Below are positions 14,676 to 23,044 of a stretch of DNA of 64,000 nt, in pieces. The stretch is from a virus. The stretch covers positions 1 through 64,000 of IMG/VR virus record IMGVR_UViG_3300030390_001550. One strand, written 5' to 3'. The translations under genes and the position numbers were made by a program. How positions within the stretch are numbered: the stretch's first letter is position 1; each line of letters opens with the position of its first letter. The notes under the pieces were generated by a model that saw only the letters and a list, made by a program, of their open reading frames with translations, did not search any database and was not told where the DNA came from.

Positions 14676-15206
14676 ATGGATCAACCAATTAAAGAGGAAA
14701 ATCACATGAATGAGGGAATGACACCAATGCAAAGAGCATTGGCTAAAGTTAAGGCGCAATCAAAAGATAAAGTGTCTGTGAAGAAAGCACCTTGGGACAA
14801 AGACGATGTAAAAAAAGAAGATGTTGATCTTGAGAGTGTAAATGAAATGTATATTGGACAGCAGTGGCACAAACGCCAACGCAGCAAAGATGGCATCGCT
14901 ACAGAACTAAATTGGTATGTTGATTTGCATCGTTTACTTAAAAGGTTAGAAGATGATATGCAAGATAGAAAAAAAAGGCTGGGCCAAGAGTTGGGCGGCA
15001 GTTCAAATTCGGCCTATGAGAAGGAAAATTCATTGGCGATAATAAAAGGTCACATTGATCCTACTATTAAAGCAATTGCTGATGTTAAAACGACATTGAA
15101 GCCTGTAGTGAAAGCGTGGGCAAAGGCACATAATGAAGCCAAAGATGCTGATACAGCGGTGGACATTATAATGAGAAAAACTCCAGCAGAACGCGGTCAC
15201 AAATAG
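14676..15206 (+). CDS. candidate internal protein, paralogue of the preceding C-terminal domain
   Basis: 176 residues from 14676; an ATG at 14706 has a stronger RBS (AAAGAGGA) and would give 166. A linker with EDVDLESVNE precedes a helical domain that parallels the end of the 12938 gene: NWYVDLHRLLKRLEDDMQDRKK against DWYSNINRTMKMLESDLKDRKN, and TIKAIADVKTTLKPVVKAW against SLKAIADVRSKLKDVVKAF. Function unknown. Confidence 0.75.
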   Translation: MDQPIKEENHMNEGMTPMQRALAKVKAQSKDKVSVKKAPWDKDDVKKEDVDLESVNEMYIGQQWHKRQRSKDGIATELNWYVDLHRLLKRLEDDMQDRKKRLGQELGGSSNSAYEKENSLAIIKGHIDPTIKAIADVKTTLKPVVKAWAKAHNEAKDADTAVDIIMRKTPAERGHK

Positions 15207-15228
15207 AGATAAGATTGCATAAAACATA

Positions 15229-15603
15229 ATGAAAATATTTGATGAAGTAAATGAAGATAACCTTATTATTTTTGCGGCGAGGCATTATTACAATCCAAAG
15301 TGTATTGATGTTGAAGAATTTTATGAAGATTTAAATAGGGTAAAATATGTAAAGAGATTGGTGAACAGATATACTGGAAATGAAGATAAAAAATTATCTG
15401 TTCGCTTAATCTTAAACCACATAGTGATAATATTTAATGTGTTTGGTATTGATGCAGCACTTAAAATATTAAAACTAAAACTTGATGATGAGCATTGGTC
15501 AATAATCAAACCTTTTCTCATCTTTTTAAAATATATAGAATATGATGATTTTATAGGAATTGATATGGACACAAGAGTAGTAGAAGAATTAAGGAAGATA
15601 TAA
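15229..15603 (+). CDS. conserved helical hypothetical protein
   Basis: 124 residues, all helical by appearance, with hydrophobic segments (LILNHIVIIFNVFGIDAALKIL and PFLIFLKYI) too amphipathic to be clear membrane spans. Followed after 3 nt by the next gene. I recall similar small proteins in marine T4-like phages, without a function. Confidence 0.65.
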   Translation: MKIFDEVNEDNLIIFAARHYYNPKCIDVEEFYEDLNRVKYVKRLVNRYTGNEDKKLSVRLILNHIVIIFNVFGIDAALKILKLKLDDEHWSIIKPFLIFLKYIEYDDFIGIDMDTRVVEELRKI

Positions 15604-15606
15604 ACC

Positions 15607-16191
15607 ATGGGAATGATTGCAAGAGCAGGTGACCTATTATATACATTTAGATTTTTAACTCTTTTGGTTACACCTTTTGAGAGAACAAACGCTTATAAAT
15701 TTGGAATCATAGACAAAAGCGGAAAAAGAATTAAAGAAAAAGAAATTAAGACAAGTCAAGAAAAAGGTGCGTACACACATTTTCATCGTATGGTTTTTAA
15801 TATAAAAAAATTGCTTGGGAAGTTTCCTGGTGGTAAGACTACAATTGCATCCTATGCTGCTGCACTTTATTTAATAAAAGAAAAATTAGAACTAAGTGAT
15901 AAGTCAATAAAACAAATAGTAGAGAAGTGTGGTCACACGACTGATATGTTCCTAGCAGAAGAAAACACATGGTTTATGTTAGAGAATAATATTCTTGCGA
16001 GTGGTGTTTATAGAATAAAATATGATAAAGTTGTTAATAGCACTATAGAGGAAGTTGTGAGAGCAAAAGATCAAATAAGAGTATCACAAGATTGTAATCC
16101 TGTTGGTGATATATTTGGACTTCATATATACGAAGCAACCCACTTAAAAACAAACCAAAAAATATACGTTTCAGCAGAGGAATTAATGTAA
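15607..16191 (+). CDS. conserved marine-phage hypothetical protein
   Basis: 194 residues. It begins MGMIARAGDLLYTFRFLTLLVTPFERTNA and carries a Gly-Gly-Lys-Thr stretch (FPGGKTTIASYAAALYLI) that is not a proper Walker A loop. The second half has alternating strands. The tight one-base overlap with the kinase-like gene suggests co-expression. Possibly a structural or assembly protein; unproven. Confidence 0.7.
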   Translation: MGMIARAGDLLYTFRFLTLLVTPFERTNAYKFGIIDKSGKRIKEKEIKTSQEKGAYTHFHRMVFNIKKLLGKFPGGKTTIASYAAALYLIKEKLELSDKSIKQIVEKCGHTTDMFLAEENTWFMLENNILASGVYRIKYDKVVNSTIEEVVRAKDQIRVSQDCNPVGDIFGLHIYEATHLKTNQKIYVSAEELM

Positions 16192-16904
16192 TGAAAAGTT
16201 TTAAAAATTATCTATCAGAAGGACTTAATGATCCCGGAATTTTCAAAGCAGTTTTTCTTGCTGGTGGGCCAGGTTCAGGAAAATCATTTATTGCAACGTC
16301 AAATAGTAAAGGTCATTTAGGACTATTGGCAATGGGATTGAGAGTGTCAAATATTGATACCGCATATGAAAACTTACTAAAAAAAGCAGGTATGTCTACT
16401 ACGCCAGAAGATATTTGGTCTGATAAAGGGCAAGAAATTAGACTAAAAGCATTAGCACTTACGGATAAACAGAAAGAAATCTATATCAAAGGTAGGTTAG
16501 GTATTATTATTGATGGTACTGGTAAGGATTATGATAAAATAATGAAGCAGAAAAAAATGTTTGATAAACTAGGTTATGACACAGCAATGGTTTTTGTAAA
16601 TACAAATCTTGAGACTGCAATACAAAGAGATAAGGATAGAGATAGAACTATTGGTGTAGAAAACGTAACAAAAATGTGGAAAGGTGTTCAAGATAACTTA
16701 GGAAAATATCAAAGTGCCTTTAAAAATAATTTCATCATTGTTGATAACTCTGAAGGAAAAGATTGGAAACGTGATGCTCAAAGAGGATTTAAAGATTTAG
16801 CAAAGTTGACTAAAAAACCTGTGTCTAATGCTGCTGGTAAAAAATGGTTAAAACAGGCCGCTGCTGAAAAAGGTGCGCCAGCGCAACCAAGGAAAAGTGG
16901 ATGA
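16191..16904 (+). CDS. zeta-toxin-like P-loop kinase with head-targeting N-terminus
   Basis: 237 residues. N-terminus MKSFKNYLSEG matches the form of a capsid-targeting peptide with a good protease site (LSE/G). It is followed directly by a P-loop, FLAGGPGSGKSFIA (residues about 23-36), a Walker-B-like GIIIDGTG, and an arginine-rich lid (DKDRDRTIG). This is the zeta-toxin / polynucleotide-kinase-like family, which phosphorylates a sugar nucleotide or nucleic acid end. The C-terminus is basic and disordered. If cut at LSE, a free kinase would be packaged. Substrate unknown. Confidence 0.8.
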   Translation: MKSFKNYLSEGLNDPGIFKAVFLAGGPGSGKSFIATSNSKGHLGLLAMGLRVSNIDTAYENLLKKAGMSTTPEDIWSDKGQEIRLKALALTDKQKEIYIKGRLGIIIDGTGKDYDKIMKQKKMFDKLGYDTAMVFVNTNLETAIQRDKDRDRTIGVENVTKMWKGVQDNLGKYQSAFKNNFIIVDNSEGKDWKRDAQRGFKDLAKLTKKPVSNAAGKKWLKQAAAEKGAPAQPRKSG

Positions 16905-17092
16905 CAAAGAATAAAATTACAGAGGAAATTGCAGCAAACAATACCGCGAATGTTGCCAGCCATATGAATTTTCCTCTGGGAAAACCTATAAATGTTACAG
17001 ATAGGCGTTATAAGAAAAAACAAAAAGAAGGTAAAACCGTACTTCTTAAAAGGTTTAGAGAATTTTCAGATGAAGTATCTAAGAGAAGATAA
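16901..17092 (+). CDS. small basic hypothetical protein
   Basis: 63 residues, overlapping the kinase gene by 4 bp and the next by 1 bp. It holds a lysine/arginine-rich stretch (DRRYKKKQKEGKTVLLKRF) and a helical end. Function unknown. Confidence 0.65.
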   Translation: MTKNKITEEIAANNTANVASHMNFPLGKPINVTDRRYKKKQKEGKTVLLKRFREFSDEVSKRR

Positions 17093-17577
17093 TGCTTAAA
17101 CTTTATATAATGCTTTTTGTTATTGGGTTAATAAGTTCAGTTGGCCTTGCTGGTTATGTTACATGGAATAACATGCAAGCAAAAATAGAAATTCTCAAAG
17201 AAAATAATACGAAATTAGAAGTTGCGGTTGAAACACAGACCGCAACTATTTCCACTATGGAAACTAATATAAAAAGAGTTAATACAGACCTAGATACTGT
17301 AAATAAAGAGTTAAGAAGAACACGCACCAGAAATAAAGTTTTATTGAAAAAAATTCAACAACATGATATAGGAATGCTTGGAGAGGCAAAACCTGATTTA
17401 GTTGAAAGAGTTGTGAACAACGCTAGTGAAAAAGCATTAAGGTGCTTTGAAATTATATCAGGTTCAGAATTAAGTTTGAAAGAAAGGAATGCAGAAAATG
17501 GCAAAGCGTTCAATAGTGAATGTCCTTGGATTTATGATGATCTTAACATTACTGGCGGGTTGTCTGGGTCGGAATGA
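17092..17577 (+). CDS. inner-membrane spanin (i-spanin, Rz-like)
   Basis: 161 residues. One N-terminal transmembrane segment (residues 4-24) with no signal cleavage site, then a long periplasmic coiled coil (residues about 29-100) with heptads such as VETQTATISTMETNIKRVNTD. This is the i-spanin layout, which fuses inner and outer membrane at the last lysis step. The outer partner gene starts inside its 3' end in another frame. Confidence 0.75.
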   Translation: MLKLYIMLFVIGLISSVGLAGYVTWNNMQAKIEILKENNTKLEVAVETQTATISTMETNIKRVNTDLDTVNKELRRTRTRNKVLLKKIQQHDIGMLGEAKPDLVERVVNNASEKALRCFEIISGSELSLKERNAENGKAFNSECPWIYDDLNITGGLSGSE

Positions 17578-17896
17578 TATTCCAGAACCAATAGAAATAA
17601 AAACTAAACCAATAGAGAAACCGTTATTAGTATTACCAGAAGCGGATGAGTTGGTTCAAAGAAAGGTTGAGTGGATTTTAATCACTCCAGAAAATTATGA
17701 GAAAGTATTTTCCGATATTAGTGACAAGGGAAGGCCACTTGTATTATTTGGTTTGACCGACAGAGGTTATGAGAATGTATCTTTAAATCTATCAGATATA
17801 AGAACATATATTTCTCAACAACAATCCATCATTGCAGCATATAAAAGATATTATACTGAGGCAGAAGATACAATGGATACTATTACCCCCCAATAA
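17498..17896 (+). CDS. outer-membrane lipoprotein spanin (o-spanin, Rz1-like)
   Basis: 132 residues from the ATG at 17498 (AAAGGA 9 nt upstream); an ATG at 17489 is too close to that RBS. A short signal sequence ends in a lipobox LLAGC, giving a lipid-anchored Cys. The next residues are proline- and isoleucine-rich (DIPEPIEIKTKPIEKP), as is usual for Rz1. It overlaps the i-spanin by 80 bp in a different frame, the typical Rz/Rz1 arrangement. Confidence 0.8.
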   Translation: MAKRSIVNVLGFMMILTLLAGCLGRNDIPEPIEIKTKPIEKPLLVLPEADELVQRKVEWILITPENYEKVFSDISDKGRPLVLFGLTDRGYENVSLNLSDIRTYISQQQSIIAAYKRYYTEAEDTMDTITPQ

Positions 17897-17957
17897 AGAT
17901 TCTTCTTATTATACAGCGATAGTATGATTCTGTCAATACACTAAAAAGTCTATATGT

Positions 17958-18006
17958 CGCATCTTAATAGTGTAAAAATTGTCCAGTAAACCACCATATT
18001 TGGTGT
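17958..18006 (+). promoter_or_regulatory. NrdR-box-like tandem dyads upstream of nrdBA
   Basis: Bases 17991-18006 (CCACCATATTTGGTGT) match the NrdR consensus ACACTATATATAGTGT at 12 of 16 positions and form an inverted repeat. Bases 17958-17973 keep the right half ATAGTGT. The two lie 33 bp apart, on about the same helix face, with the second touching the -35 box. This suggests repression by host NrdR; not proven. Confidence 0.5.
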
Positions 18007-18034
18007 TTACAAGTAATCCAAACTACTATATAAT
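18006..18034 (+). promoter_or_regulatory. nrdBA promoter
   Basis: TTTACA at 18006-18011, 17-nt spacer, TATAAT at 18029-18034, 45 nt before nrdB. Confidence 0.8.
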
Positions 18035-18078
18035 GGTACGGATCACAAACAAAACATAAAAGAAGCGGAGAGATACGG

Positions 18079-19050
18079 ATGCTATTTGAGGAACAAATCG
18101 CCCGAAAGCCAGATTTATACCCATGGACAAAACAGTTCATAGAAGCAATCTGGAAAGGTTTTTGGACACCAGAAGAATTTAATTTTAGATCAGATTACTC
18201 ACAGTTTAAGACTGATCTTACAGAACAAGAACAGCAAATGGTTGTTCGCACTATGTCTGCAATCGGTCAGATTGAAATCGCAGTGAAAAGTTTTTGGGCA
18301 GACGTAGGTAAACATTTACCTCATCCTTCCATAAAAGATTTGGGTTATGCTATGGCAAACTCTGAAGTCATTCATAATATGGCGTATGAAAAAATTCTTG
18401 ATGTTCTTCACATGACTCATGTGTTTGAGGAAAATATGAATGAGAAAGTCATTAAGAATCGCGTTAATTATTTACGCAAATATAATAATAAAGTATATGA
18501 CGATGACCGAAAACAGTACATATATTCGATTATCTTGTTCACATTGTTTGTTGAAAACGTAAGTCTATTTTCACAGTTCTATATAATTATGCATATGAAT
18601 AGAAATAAAGCAGTGATGAAAGATTGCGCCCAGCAAGTGCAGTACACAAGAAATGAAGAAATGCTTCATGCTCAAGTAGGAATTAAATTAATTCAAACAC
18701 TTAGAAATGAGTATCCAGAATATTTTGATGAAGAACTACAACAAAGAGTTAAGCAAGAATGTGTAGATTCACTTAAAGCAGAAAGTAAAGTGATTGATTG
18801 GATTATGGGAGACTATGCAGTAAAGGGTTTAGATGCTAATATTCTAAAATCATTTATCGCATATCGCATGGCAGATTCAGTTGAACAAATCGGCTTTGAT
18901 GGTAGTGATATTAAATATGATCAAGATTTAGTAGACGAAACTTTTTGGTTTGAAGAAGAATTATTGGGTGCTAATATGACAGATTTTTTCCAGAAAAGAC
19001 CTGTTGAATATGCAAAGGGTCAAGGCATCACAGCAGATGATTTATTTTAG
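18079..19050 (+). CDS. nrdB: ribonucleotide reductase class Ia, small subunit
   Basis: 323 residues, near the usual 350 or so. The small subunit holds the di-iron centre and the tyrosyl radical that starts ribonucleotide reduction in NrdA. Residues E96 and H99 in SEVIHNMAYEKIL are iron ligands, and Y103, placed as in E. coli Y122 (E-x-x-H-x-x-x-Y), is the radical tyrosine. ARNEE-type helix EEMLHAQVG supplies later ligands. The C-terminus (PVEYAKGQGITADDLF) is the tail that docks to NrdA. It precedes nrdA by 9 nt in one operon with its own sigma70 promoter and NrdR-like boxes. Confidence 0.95.
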   Translation: MLFEEQIARKPDLYPWTKQFIEAIWKGFWTPEEFNFRSDYSQFKTDLTEQEQQMVVRTMSAIGQIEIAVKSFWADVGKHLPHPSIKDLGYAMANSEVIHNMAYEKILDVLHMTHVFEENMNEKVIKNRVNYLRKYNNKVYDDDRKQYIYSIILFTLFVENVSLFSQFYIIMHMNRNKAVMKDCAQQVQYTRNEEMLHAQVGIKLIQTLRNEYPEYFDEELQQRVKQECVDSLKAESKVIDWIMGDYAVKGLDANILKSFIAYRMADSVEQIGFDGSDIKYDQDLVDETFWFEEELLGANMTDFFQKRPVEYAKGQGITADDLF

Positions 19051-19059
19051 GAGTATATA

Positions 19060-20703
19060 ATGGGATTTGAATGGGCAAATGAAGACTCACGAACTTTTCT
19101 AAGTCGTGGATATATTGACGGTAATATGACCGTTGAAGAAAGAGTGCGGAATATTGCACAGACAGCAGAAACTATTCTTGATAAAGAAGGTTTCGCTGAC
19201 AAGTTTTATGACTATATGAGTAAGGGTTTTTATTCTCTTTCATCACCAGTATGGTCAAATTTCGGCACTAAGAAAGGTTTGCCCATTTCATGCAATGGAG
19301 TTTATATTGAAGATGATATGGCATCAATCCTAATGAAAAATGCTGAAGTTGGTATGCAAACAAAAATGGGTGCTGGAACATCTGGATATTTTGGTGCTAT
19401 TCGCGCTAGAGGTGAACCCATTAAGTCAGGTGGTACTGCCGATGGGCCAGTTCATTTCATGAACTTGACAGAAACTCAAGTTGATGTTGTTGCTCAAGGA
19501 TCAGTTAGAAGGGGTTCGTTTGCGGCATACATGCCCATTGACTCACCTGATATTATGGAATTTCTTGAATGTAGAGAAGAGGGTTCTTCAATTATGCATT
19601 TGTCTCTAGGTGTTTGTATTAGTGACGAATGGATGGAATCTATGATTTCTGGTGACAACGATAAAAGAACTGTGTGGGCAAGAGTTTTGCGTAAGCGCAG
19701 AGAAAGTGGTTATCCTTATCTCTTTTTCAGTGATACTGTAAATAATAATAAACCACAAGTTCTTAAAGATCAAGATATTCCTGTATGGGCGTCAAACCTA
19801 TGTAGTGAAATTTGCTTACCGTCTAGTGATGAGTGGTCTTTTGTTTGCAACCTAGCATCAATGAATTGCGCGACATTTGATGAATGGTGTGAAACTGACG
19901 CTGTAGAAACTATGATTTGGTTTCTTGATGCTGTAATGGAAGAGTATTGCGAAAAGACTAAAGATATTCAGTTTATGCATTCTGCTTATAATTTCGCAAC
20001 TCATTGGAGAGCCTTGGGTCTTGGACAACTTGGATGGCACACATATCTACAATCTAAAATGATTGCATTTGAATCATTTGAGGCACAAATGTTAAGCATG
20101 AAAATCAGTAAATTTATTGATGATAAATCACTTGAAGCAACAAAAGAACTTGCCATTGAGTATGGTGAGCCGAAAGGTATGTTGGGTACAGGTGAAAGAA
20201 ATCTTACAAGAACTGCTGTTGCGCCAACTACATCATCTTCATTTATTTTAGGTCAAGTATCACCATCTATTGAACCTCTCGCATCAAATTATTTTACTAA
20301 GGATTTAGCAAAAGGTAAATTTACTTATAGAAACCCACATCTAAAAGCGTGTCTACATGACCATGGCGAAAATTCTGACGAAACTTGGAAATCTATTCTT
20401 GTTCGTGGCGGGTCTGTTCAGCATTTAGATTTTCTAACACAAAAAGAAAAAGACGTATTTAAGACTTTTAGTGAGATCACACCGTTGTCAATTGTGCAGC
20501 AAGCAGGAGCAAGACAGAAATATATTGATCAATCTCAATCGCTAAATATACTCATACACCCAGACGTTTCGGCAAAGGATGTAAATTCATTAATAATAGA
20601 GGGTTGGAAACTGGGAGTTAAGACATTTTATTACCAGCGATCAGCCAACCCAGCACAAGAATTAGTACGTGATATTATGACTTGTGCTTCATGCGAAGGA
20701 TAG
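19060..20703 (+). CDS. nrdA: ribonucleotide reductase class Ia, large subunit
   Basis: 547 residues against about 760 in E. coli. The N-terminal ATP-cone is absent, so there should be no dATP shut-off through it; this is common in phage enzymes. The catalytic set is kept: C78 in SCNG, N246/C248/E250 in NLCSEICLP, C263 as the partner cysteine, and a C-terminal CxxC (CASCEG) for re-reduction by glutaredoxin or thioredoxin. It reduces ribonucleoside diphosphates to deoxy forms for phage DNA synthesis. A glutaredoxin gene lies 4 kb downstream. Confidence 0.95.
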   Translation: MGFEWANEDSRTFLSRGYIDGNMTVEERVRNIAQTAETILDKEGFADKFYDYMSKGFYSLSSPVWSNFGTKKGLPISCNGVYIEDDMASILMKNAEVGMQTKMGAGTSGYFGAIRARGEPIKSGGTADGPVHFMNLTETQVDVVAQGSVRRGSFAAYMPIDSPDIMEFLECREEGSSIMHLSLGVCISDEWMESMISGDNDKRTVWARVLRKRRESGYPYLFFSDTVNNNKPQVLKDQDIPVWASNLCSEICLPSSDEWSFVCNLASMNCATFDEWCETDAVETMIWFLDAVMEEYCEKTKDIQFMHSAYNFATHWRALGLGQLGWHTYLQSKMIAFESFEAQMLSMKISKFIDDKSLEATKELAIEYGEPKGMLGTGERNLTRTAVAPTTSSSFILGQVSPSIEPLASNYFTKDLAKGKFTYRNPHLKACLHDHGENSDETWKSILVRGGSVQHLDFLTQKEKDVFKTFSEITPLSIVQQAGARQKYIDQSQSLNILIHPDVSAKDVNSLIIEGWKLGVKTFYYQRSANPAQELVRDIMTCASCEG

Positions 20704-20706
20704 TAT

Positions 20707-20865
20707 ATGGCGAAGAAAGAAACATTTTATATTGATTGTCCATTATGTCAATATCAAACCCATGTTGAAGTTTTAAATGGTGACAACAATGCAGAGCCAG
20801 AGGCTTGTCCTATGTGTGGCAGTCCTATAGAACTATACACAGAAGATGAAGAAGAAGAAGAATAG
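20707..20865 (+). CDS. small zinc-ribbon protein
   Basis: 52 residues with two CxxC pairs (CPLC near residue 12 and CPMC near 38), ending in a run of Glu and Asp. This is a single zinc ribbon with an acidic tail. It begins 3 nt after nrdA and its stop overlaps the GTG of the next gene. Function unknown; regulation or nucleic acid binding is possible. Confidence 0.7.
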   Translation: MAKKETFYIDCPLCQYQTHVEVLNGDNNAEPEACPMCGSPIELYTEDEEEEE

Positions 20866-21281
20866 TGTGGTTTTTTGAAAACACAATATTTGAACCAACC
20901 CAAGAGGAATTAGAGCCTTGGGTTGGTTTTGTTTATGAAATTACAGACTTGAGTAATGATAAAAAATATATCGGTAAAAAATTATTTTGGTCAGTGAGAA
21001 GGTTACCGCCATTAAAAGGTAAAAAAAGAAAAAGAATTAAGAGAACTCAGAGTGATTGGATGAATTATTATGGGTCAAATGAAACAGTAAAAATGCTTGT
21101 AGAAAATGAAGGCGCATCTAGGTTTAAAAGAAATATTATTCGGTTGTGTAAATCAAAGGGTATTATGAGTTACTTTGAGGCAAAAGAACAATTTGATAGG
21201 GAAGTCCTTTTCAGTGATGAATATTACAATGAGTTTATAGGCGTAAAAATACACTCAATGCATGTGAAAGGAAAAGTATGA
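20865..21281 (+). CDS. GIY-YIG-like phage protein
   Basis: 138 residues with a GTG start overlapping the previous stop. The opening VGFVYEITDLSNDKKYIGKKLFW has the GIY-YIG pattern (VY then YIGKK). WMNYYGSNE and a later acidic helix (FEAKEQFDREVLF) fit the Arg and Glu positions of that nuclease family. Such short proteins are widespread next to nrd genes in T4-like phages; nuclease activity is not certain. Confidence 0.75.
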   Translation: MWFFENTIFEPTQEELEPWVGFVYEITDLSNDKKYIGKKLFWSVRRLPPLKGKKRKRIKRTQSDWMNYYGSNETVKMLVENEGASRFKRNIIRLCKSKGIMSYFEAKEQFDREVLFSDEYYNEFIGVKIHSMHVKGKV

Positions 21282-21454
21282 TGAATAATATATTAAAATT
21301 CCCAAAGCAAGAGATTATAAGCGAAAATGACAGATTATTTTTAGAACTTGAAGATCAAGCGCAGATTATAAAAGATCAAAAAGAAAAAATAAAAAAGATG
21401 GCAGAATCTAAAGAGAGGTCTAAAAAATGTACGAATATAAATGTAAAATCCTAA
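21281..21454 (+). CDS. small coiled-coil hypothetical protein
   Basis: 57 residues from the ATG at 21281 (one codon earlier also ATG). The helix FLELEDQAQIIKDQKEKIKKM is a good coiled coil. It ends 28 bp inside the next gene in another frame. Function unknown. Confidence 0.55.
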   Translation: MNNILKFPKQEIISENDRLFLELEDQAQIIKDQKEKIKKMAESKERSKKCTNINVKS

Positions 21455-21891
21455 GAGTCGTTGACGGCGACACAGTAGACATTGATATTGATCTAGGATT
21501 TGGTATCTGGGTTCATAAAGAAAGAGTGCGAATGATGGGAATTGACACGCCAGAATCTCGCACTAGAGACTTGGTTGAAAAACAGTTTGGTTTGGCGAGT
21601 AAAGTGCGACTGAAAGAATTATTGCCTGTCGGATCAATTCAAATTCTTAAAACAGAAATAGATAAATCTGGTGAAGATAAAAAAGGTAAATTTGGCAGAG
21701 TACTTGGTGACTTCTTAATTGAGAGAAAAGTTGGTGGTTCACATGAGCAAAATGTTAGGGTGACTAGTATTATGATTGAAGAAGGTCATGGTGTTAAGTA
21801 TTTTGGGCAGAACAAGGCAGATGTAGAAAAAGATCATATGATAAACAGACAAAGATTATTGCATGAGAAAGTAGTAGTTCTTAATGAGTGA
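21427..21891 (+). CDS. staphylococcal-nuclease-like thermonuclease
   Basis: 154 residues forming an SNase domain: VVDGDTVDIDIDLGF (calcium-binding Asp residues), ERVRMMGIDTPESR (Arg and the catalytic region) and KGKFGRVLGDFLI (second Arg). This family cuts DNA and RNA with Ca2+. No signal peptide, so cytoplasmic; a role in degrading host nucleic acid or processing phage DNA is likely. It overlaps the next gene by 8 bp. Confidence 0.85.
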   Translation: MYEYKCKILRVVDGDTVDIDIDLGFGIWVHKERVRMMGIDTPESRTRDLVEKQFGLASKVRLKELLPVGSIQILKTEIDKSGEDKKGKFGRVLGDFLIERKVGGSHEQNVRVTSIMIEEGHGVKYFGQNKADVEKDHMINRQRLLHEKVVVLNE

Positions 21892-22135
21892 TAACGGCAT
21901 TATAATTCCACAAAAGAAACTTATTGATATTACAGATATTTATGACCAAAGAAATCGCAAGAAAAAGGAACTTGAATTTTATACTACTGAGATGGAAAAA
22001 TTAATGAGGAAGTTAGCAAGGCTCAATCATGAAATTGGTGTTACAGAAACAATAATTTCACTCATAGAGCAAGAAACTGTATTAGATTTGAAAGAAACTA
22101 TTGAAGAAAAAAGGAAATTGTTAAAGGATGATTGA
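21884..22135 (+). CDS. small coiled-coil protein
   Basis: 83 residues, the last 60 as a long charged coiled coil (RNRKKKELEFYTTEMEKL onward). It overlaps the nuclease gene and ends at the next promoter. Function unknown. Confidence 0.65.
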   Translation: MSDNGIIIPQKKLIDITDIYDQRNRKKKELEFYTTEMEKLMRKLARLNHEIGVTETIISLIEQETVLDLKETIEEKRKLLKDD

Positions 22136-22160
22136 CTCTTCAAATAATATATGTTAGAAT
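22132..22160 (+). promoter_or_regulatory. sigma70-type promoter
   Basis: TTGACT at 22132-22137, 17-nt spacer ending ATGT, TAGAAT at 22155-22160, in front of the RNase H gene. Confidence 0.7.
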
Positions 22161-22191
22161 GGTTATTGAATAAAATGGAGATTAAGGTAGA

Positions 22192-23043
22192 ATGATTTTA
22201 ATTGATTATAGCGGTGTCGCTATCTCTAATATAATGGTACAAAGAATTGCTTTAGACGAAAATATTATAAGGCATATGATTTTAAATTCTATTCGCATGT
22301 ATAGGAGTAAGTACAAAAAACAATTTGGTGAGATAGTTATTGTTGCTGACGGTGATGGAAATTGGAGAAAAGATATTTTTCCTCAATATAAATTAGGTCG
22401 TAAAAAATCACGCGATGAATCTCCTATTGATTGGGTAGAAGCATATAGAATTATTAATATGGTCTTTGATGAAATCTCTGAAAATTTTCCTTATAAGACT
22501 ATGAGAGTTTGTGGTTGTGAGGCAGATGATGTAATCGCTAAAATTGCACTAGAAACTCAAGAGTTTGGCAAACATGAAGAAGTGATGATTGTATCATCAG
22601 ATAAAGATTTTGTTCAACTTCAAAAATACTCGAATATTAAACAGTATTCTCCTATAAATAAAAAACATTTAGAAACTAAAAACGCAAAAGCAACTTTAAT
22701 GGAGCATGTTTTTAGAGGATGTAAATCAGATAAAGTTCCAAATATTTTATCACCCGATAATTCTTTTCCTGATGGTATTCGTCAAACGCCAATGACACAA
22801 AAAAAGATTGATGCTTGGATGGCAGCAGATGATCTAAAATCTGTGATGAATGAAGAAACTTATAGAAACTATTGTCGTAATAAAAAACTTATTGATTTAA
22901 CAGAAACCCCTCAAAACATCCAAGAAGATATTATAAATACATACGAGGCGCAAGACCCTTGGTCTAATAAGAGTAAAGTGTTTCCATACCTAGTATCTAA
23001 AAGATGCAGATTATTACTTGAATGTGTACAGGAGTTTATATAA
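22192..23043 (+). CDS. rnh: T4-type RNase H (5' flap exonuclease)
   Basis: 283 residues. FEN-family nuclease that removes RNA primers from lagging-strand fragments. Metal-binding acidic residues are visible in MILIDYSG, VADGDGNWR, GCEADDVIAKIA and SSDKDFVQLQ. GCKSDKVPNIL matches the helix-hairpin region with the K+ site, and the C-terminal helical part is kept. Length is close to T4 RNase H (305). Works with gp32 on the lagging strand. Confidence 0.9.
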   Translation: MILIDYSGVAISNIMVQRIALDENIIRHMILNSIRMYRSKYKKQFGEIVIVADGDGNWRKDIFPQYKLGRKKSRDESPIDWVEAYRIINMVFDEISENFPYKTMRVCGCEADDVIAKIALETQEFGKHEEVMIVSSDKDFVQLQKYSNIKQYSPINKKHLETKNAKATLMEHVFRGCKSDKVPNILSPDNSFPDGIRQTPMTQKKIDAWMAADDLKSVMNEETYRNYCRNKKLIDLTETPQNIQEDIINTYEAQDPWSNKSKVFPYLVSKRCRLLLECVQEFI

Positions 23044-23044
23044 A

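Noticed and set aside
19060-20703. nrdA as a truncated or split gene
   Set aside because: All catalytic cysteines and the C-terminal CxxC are present; only the N-terminal ATP-cone is lacking, as in other phage enzymes.
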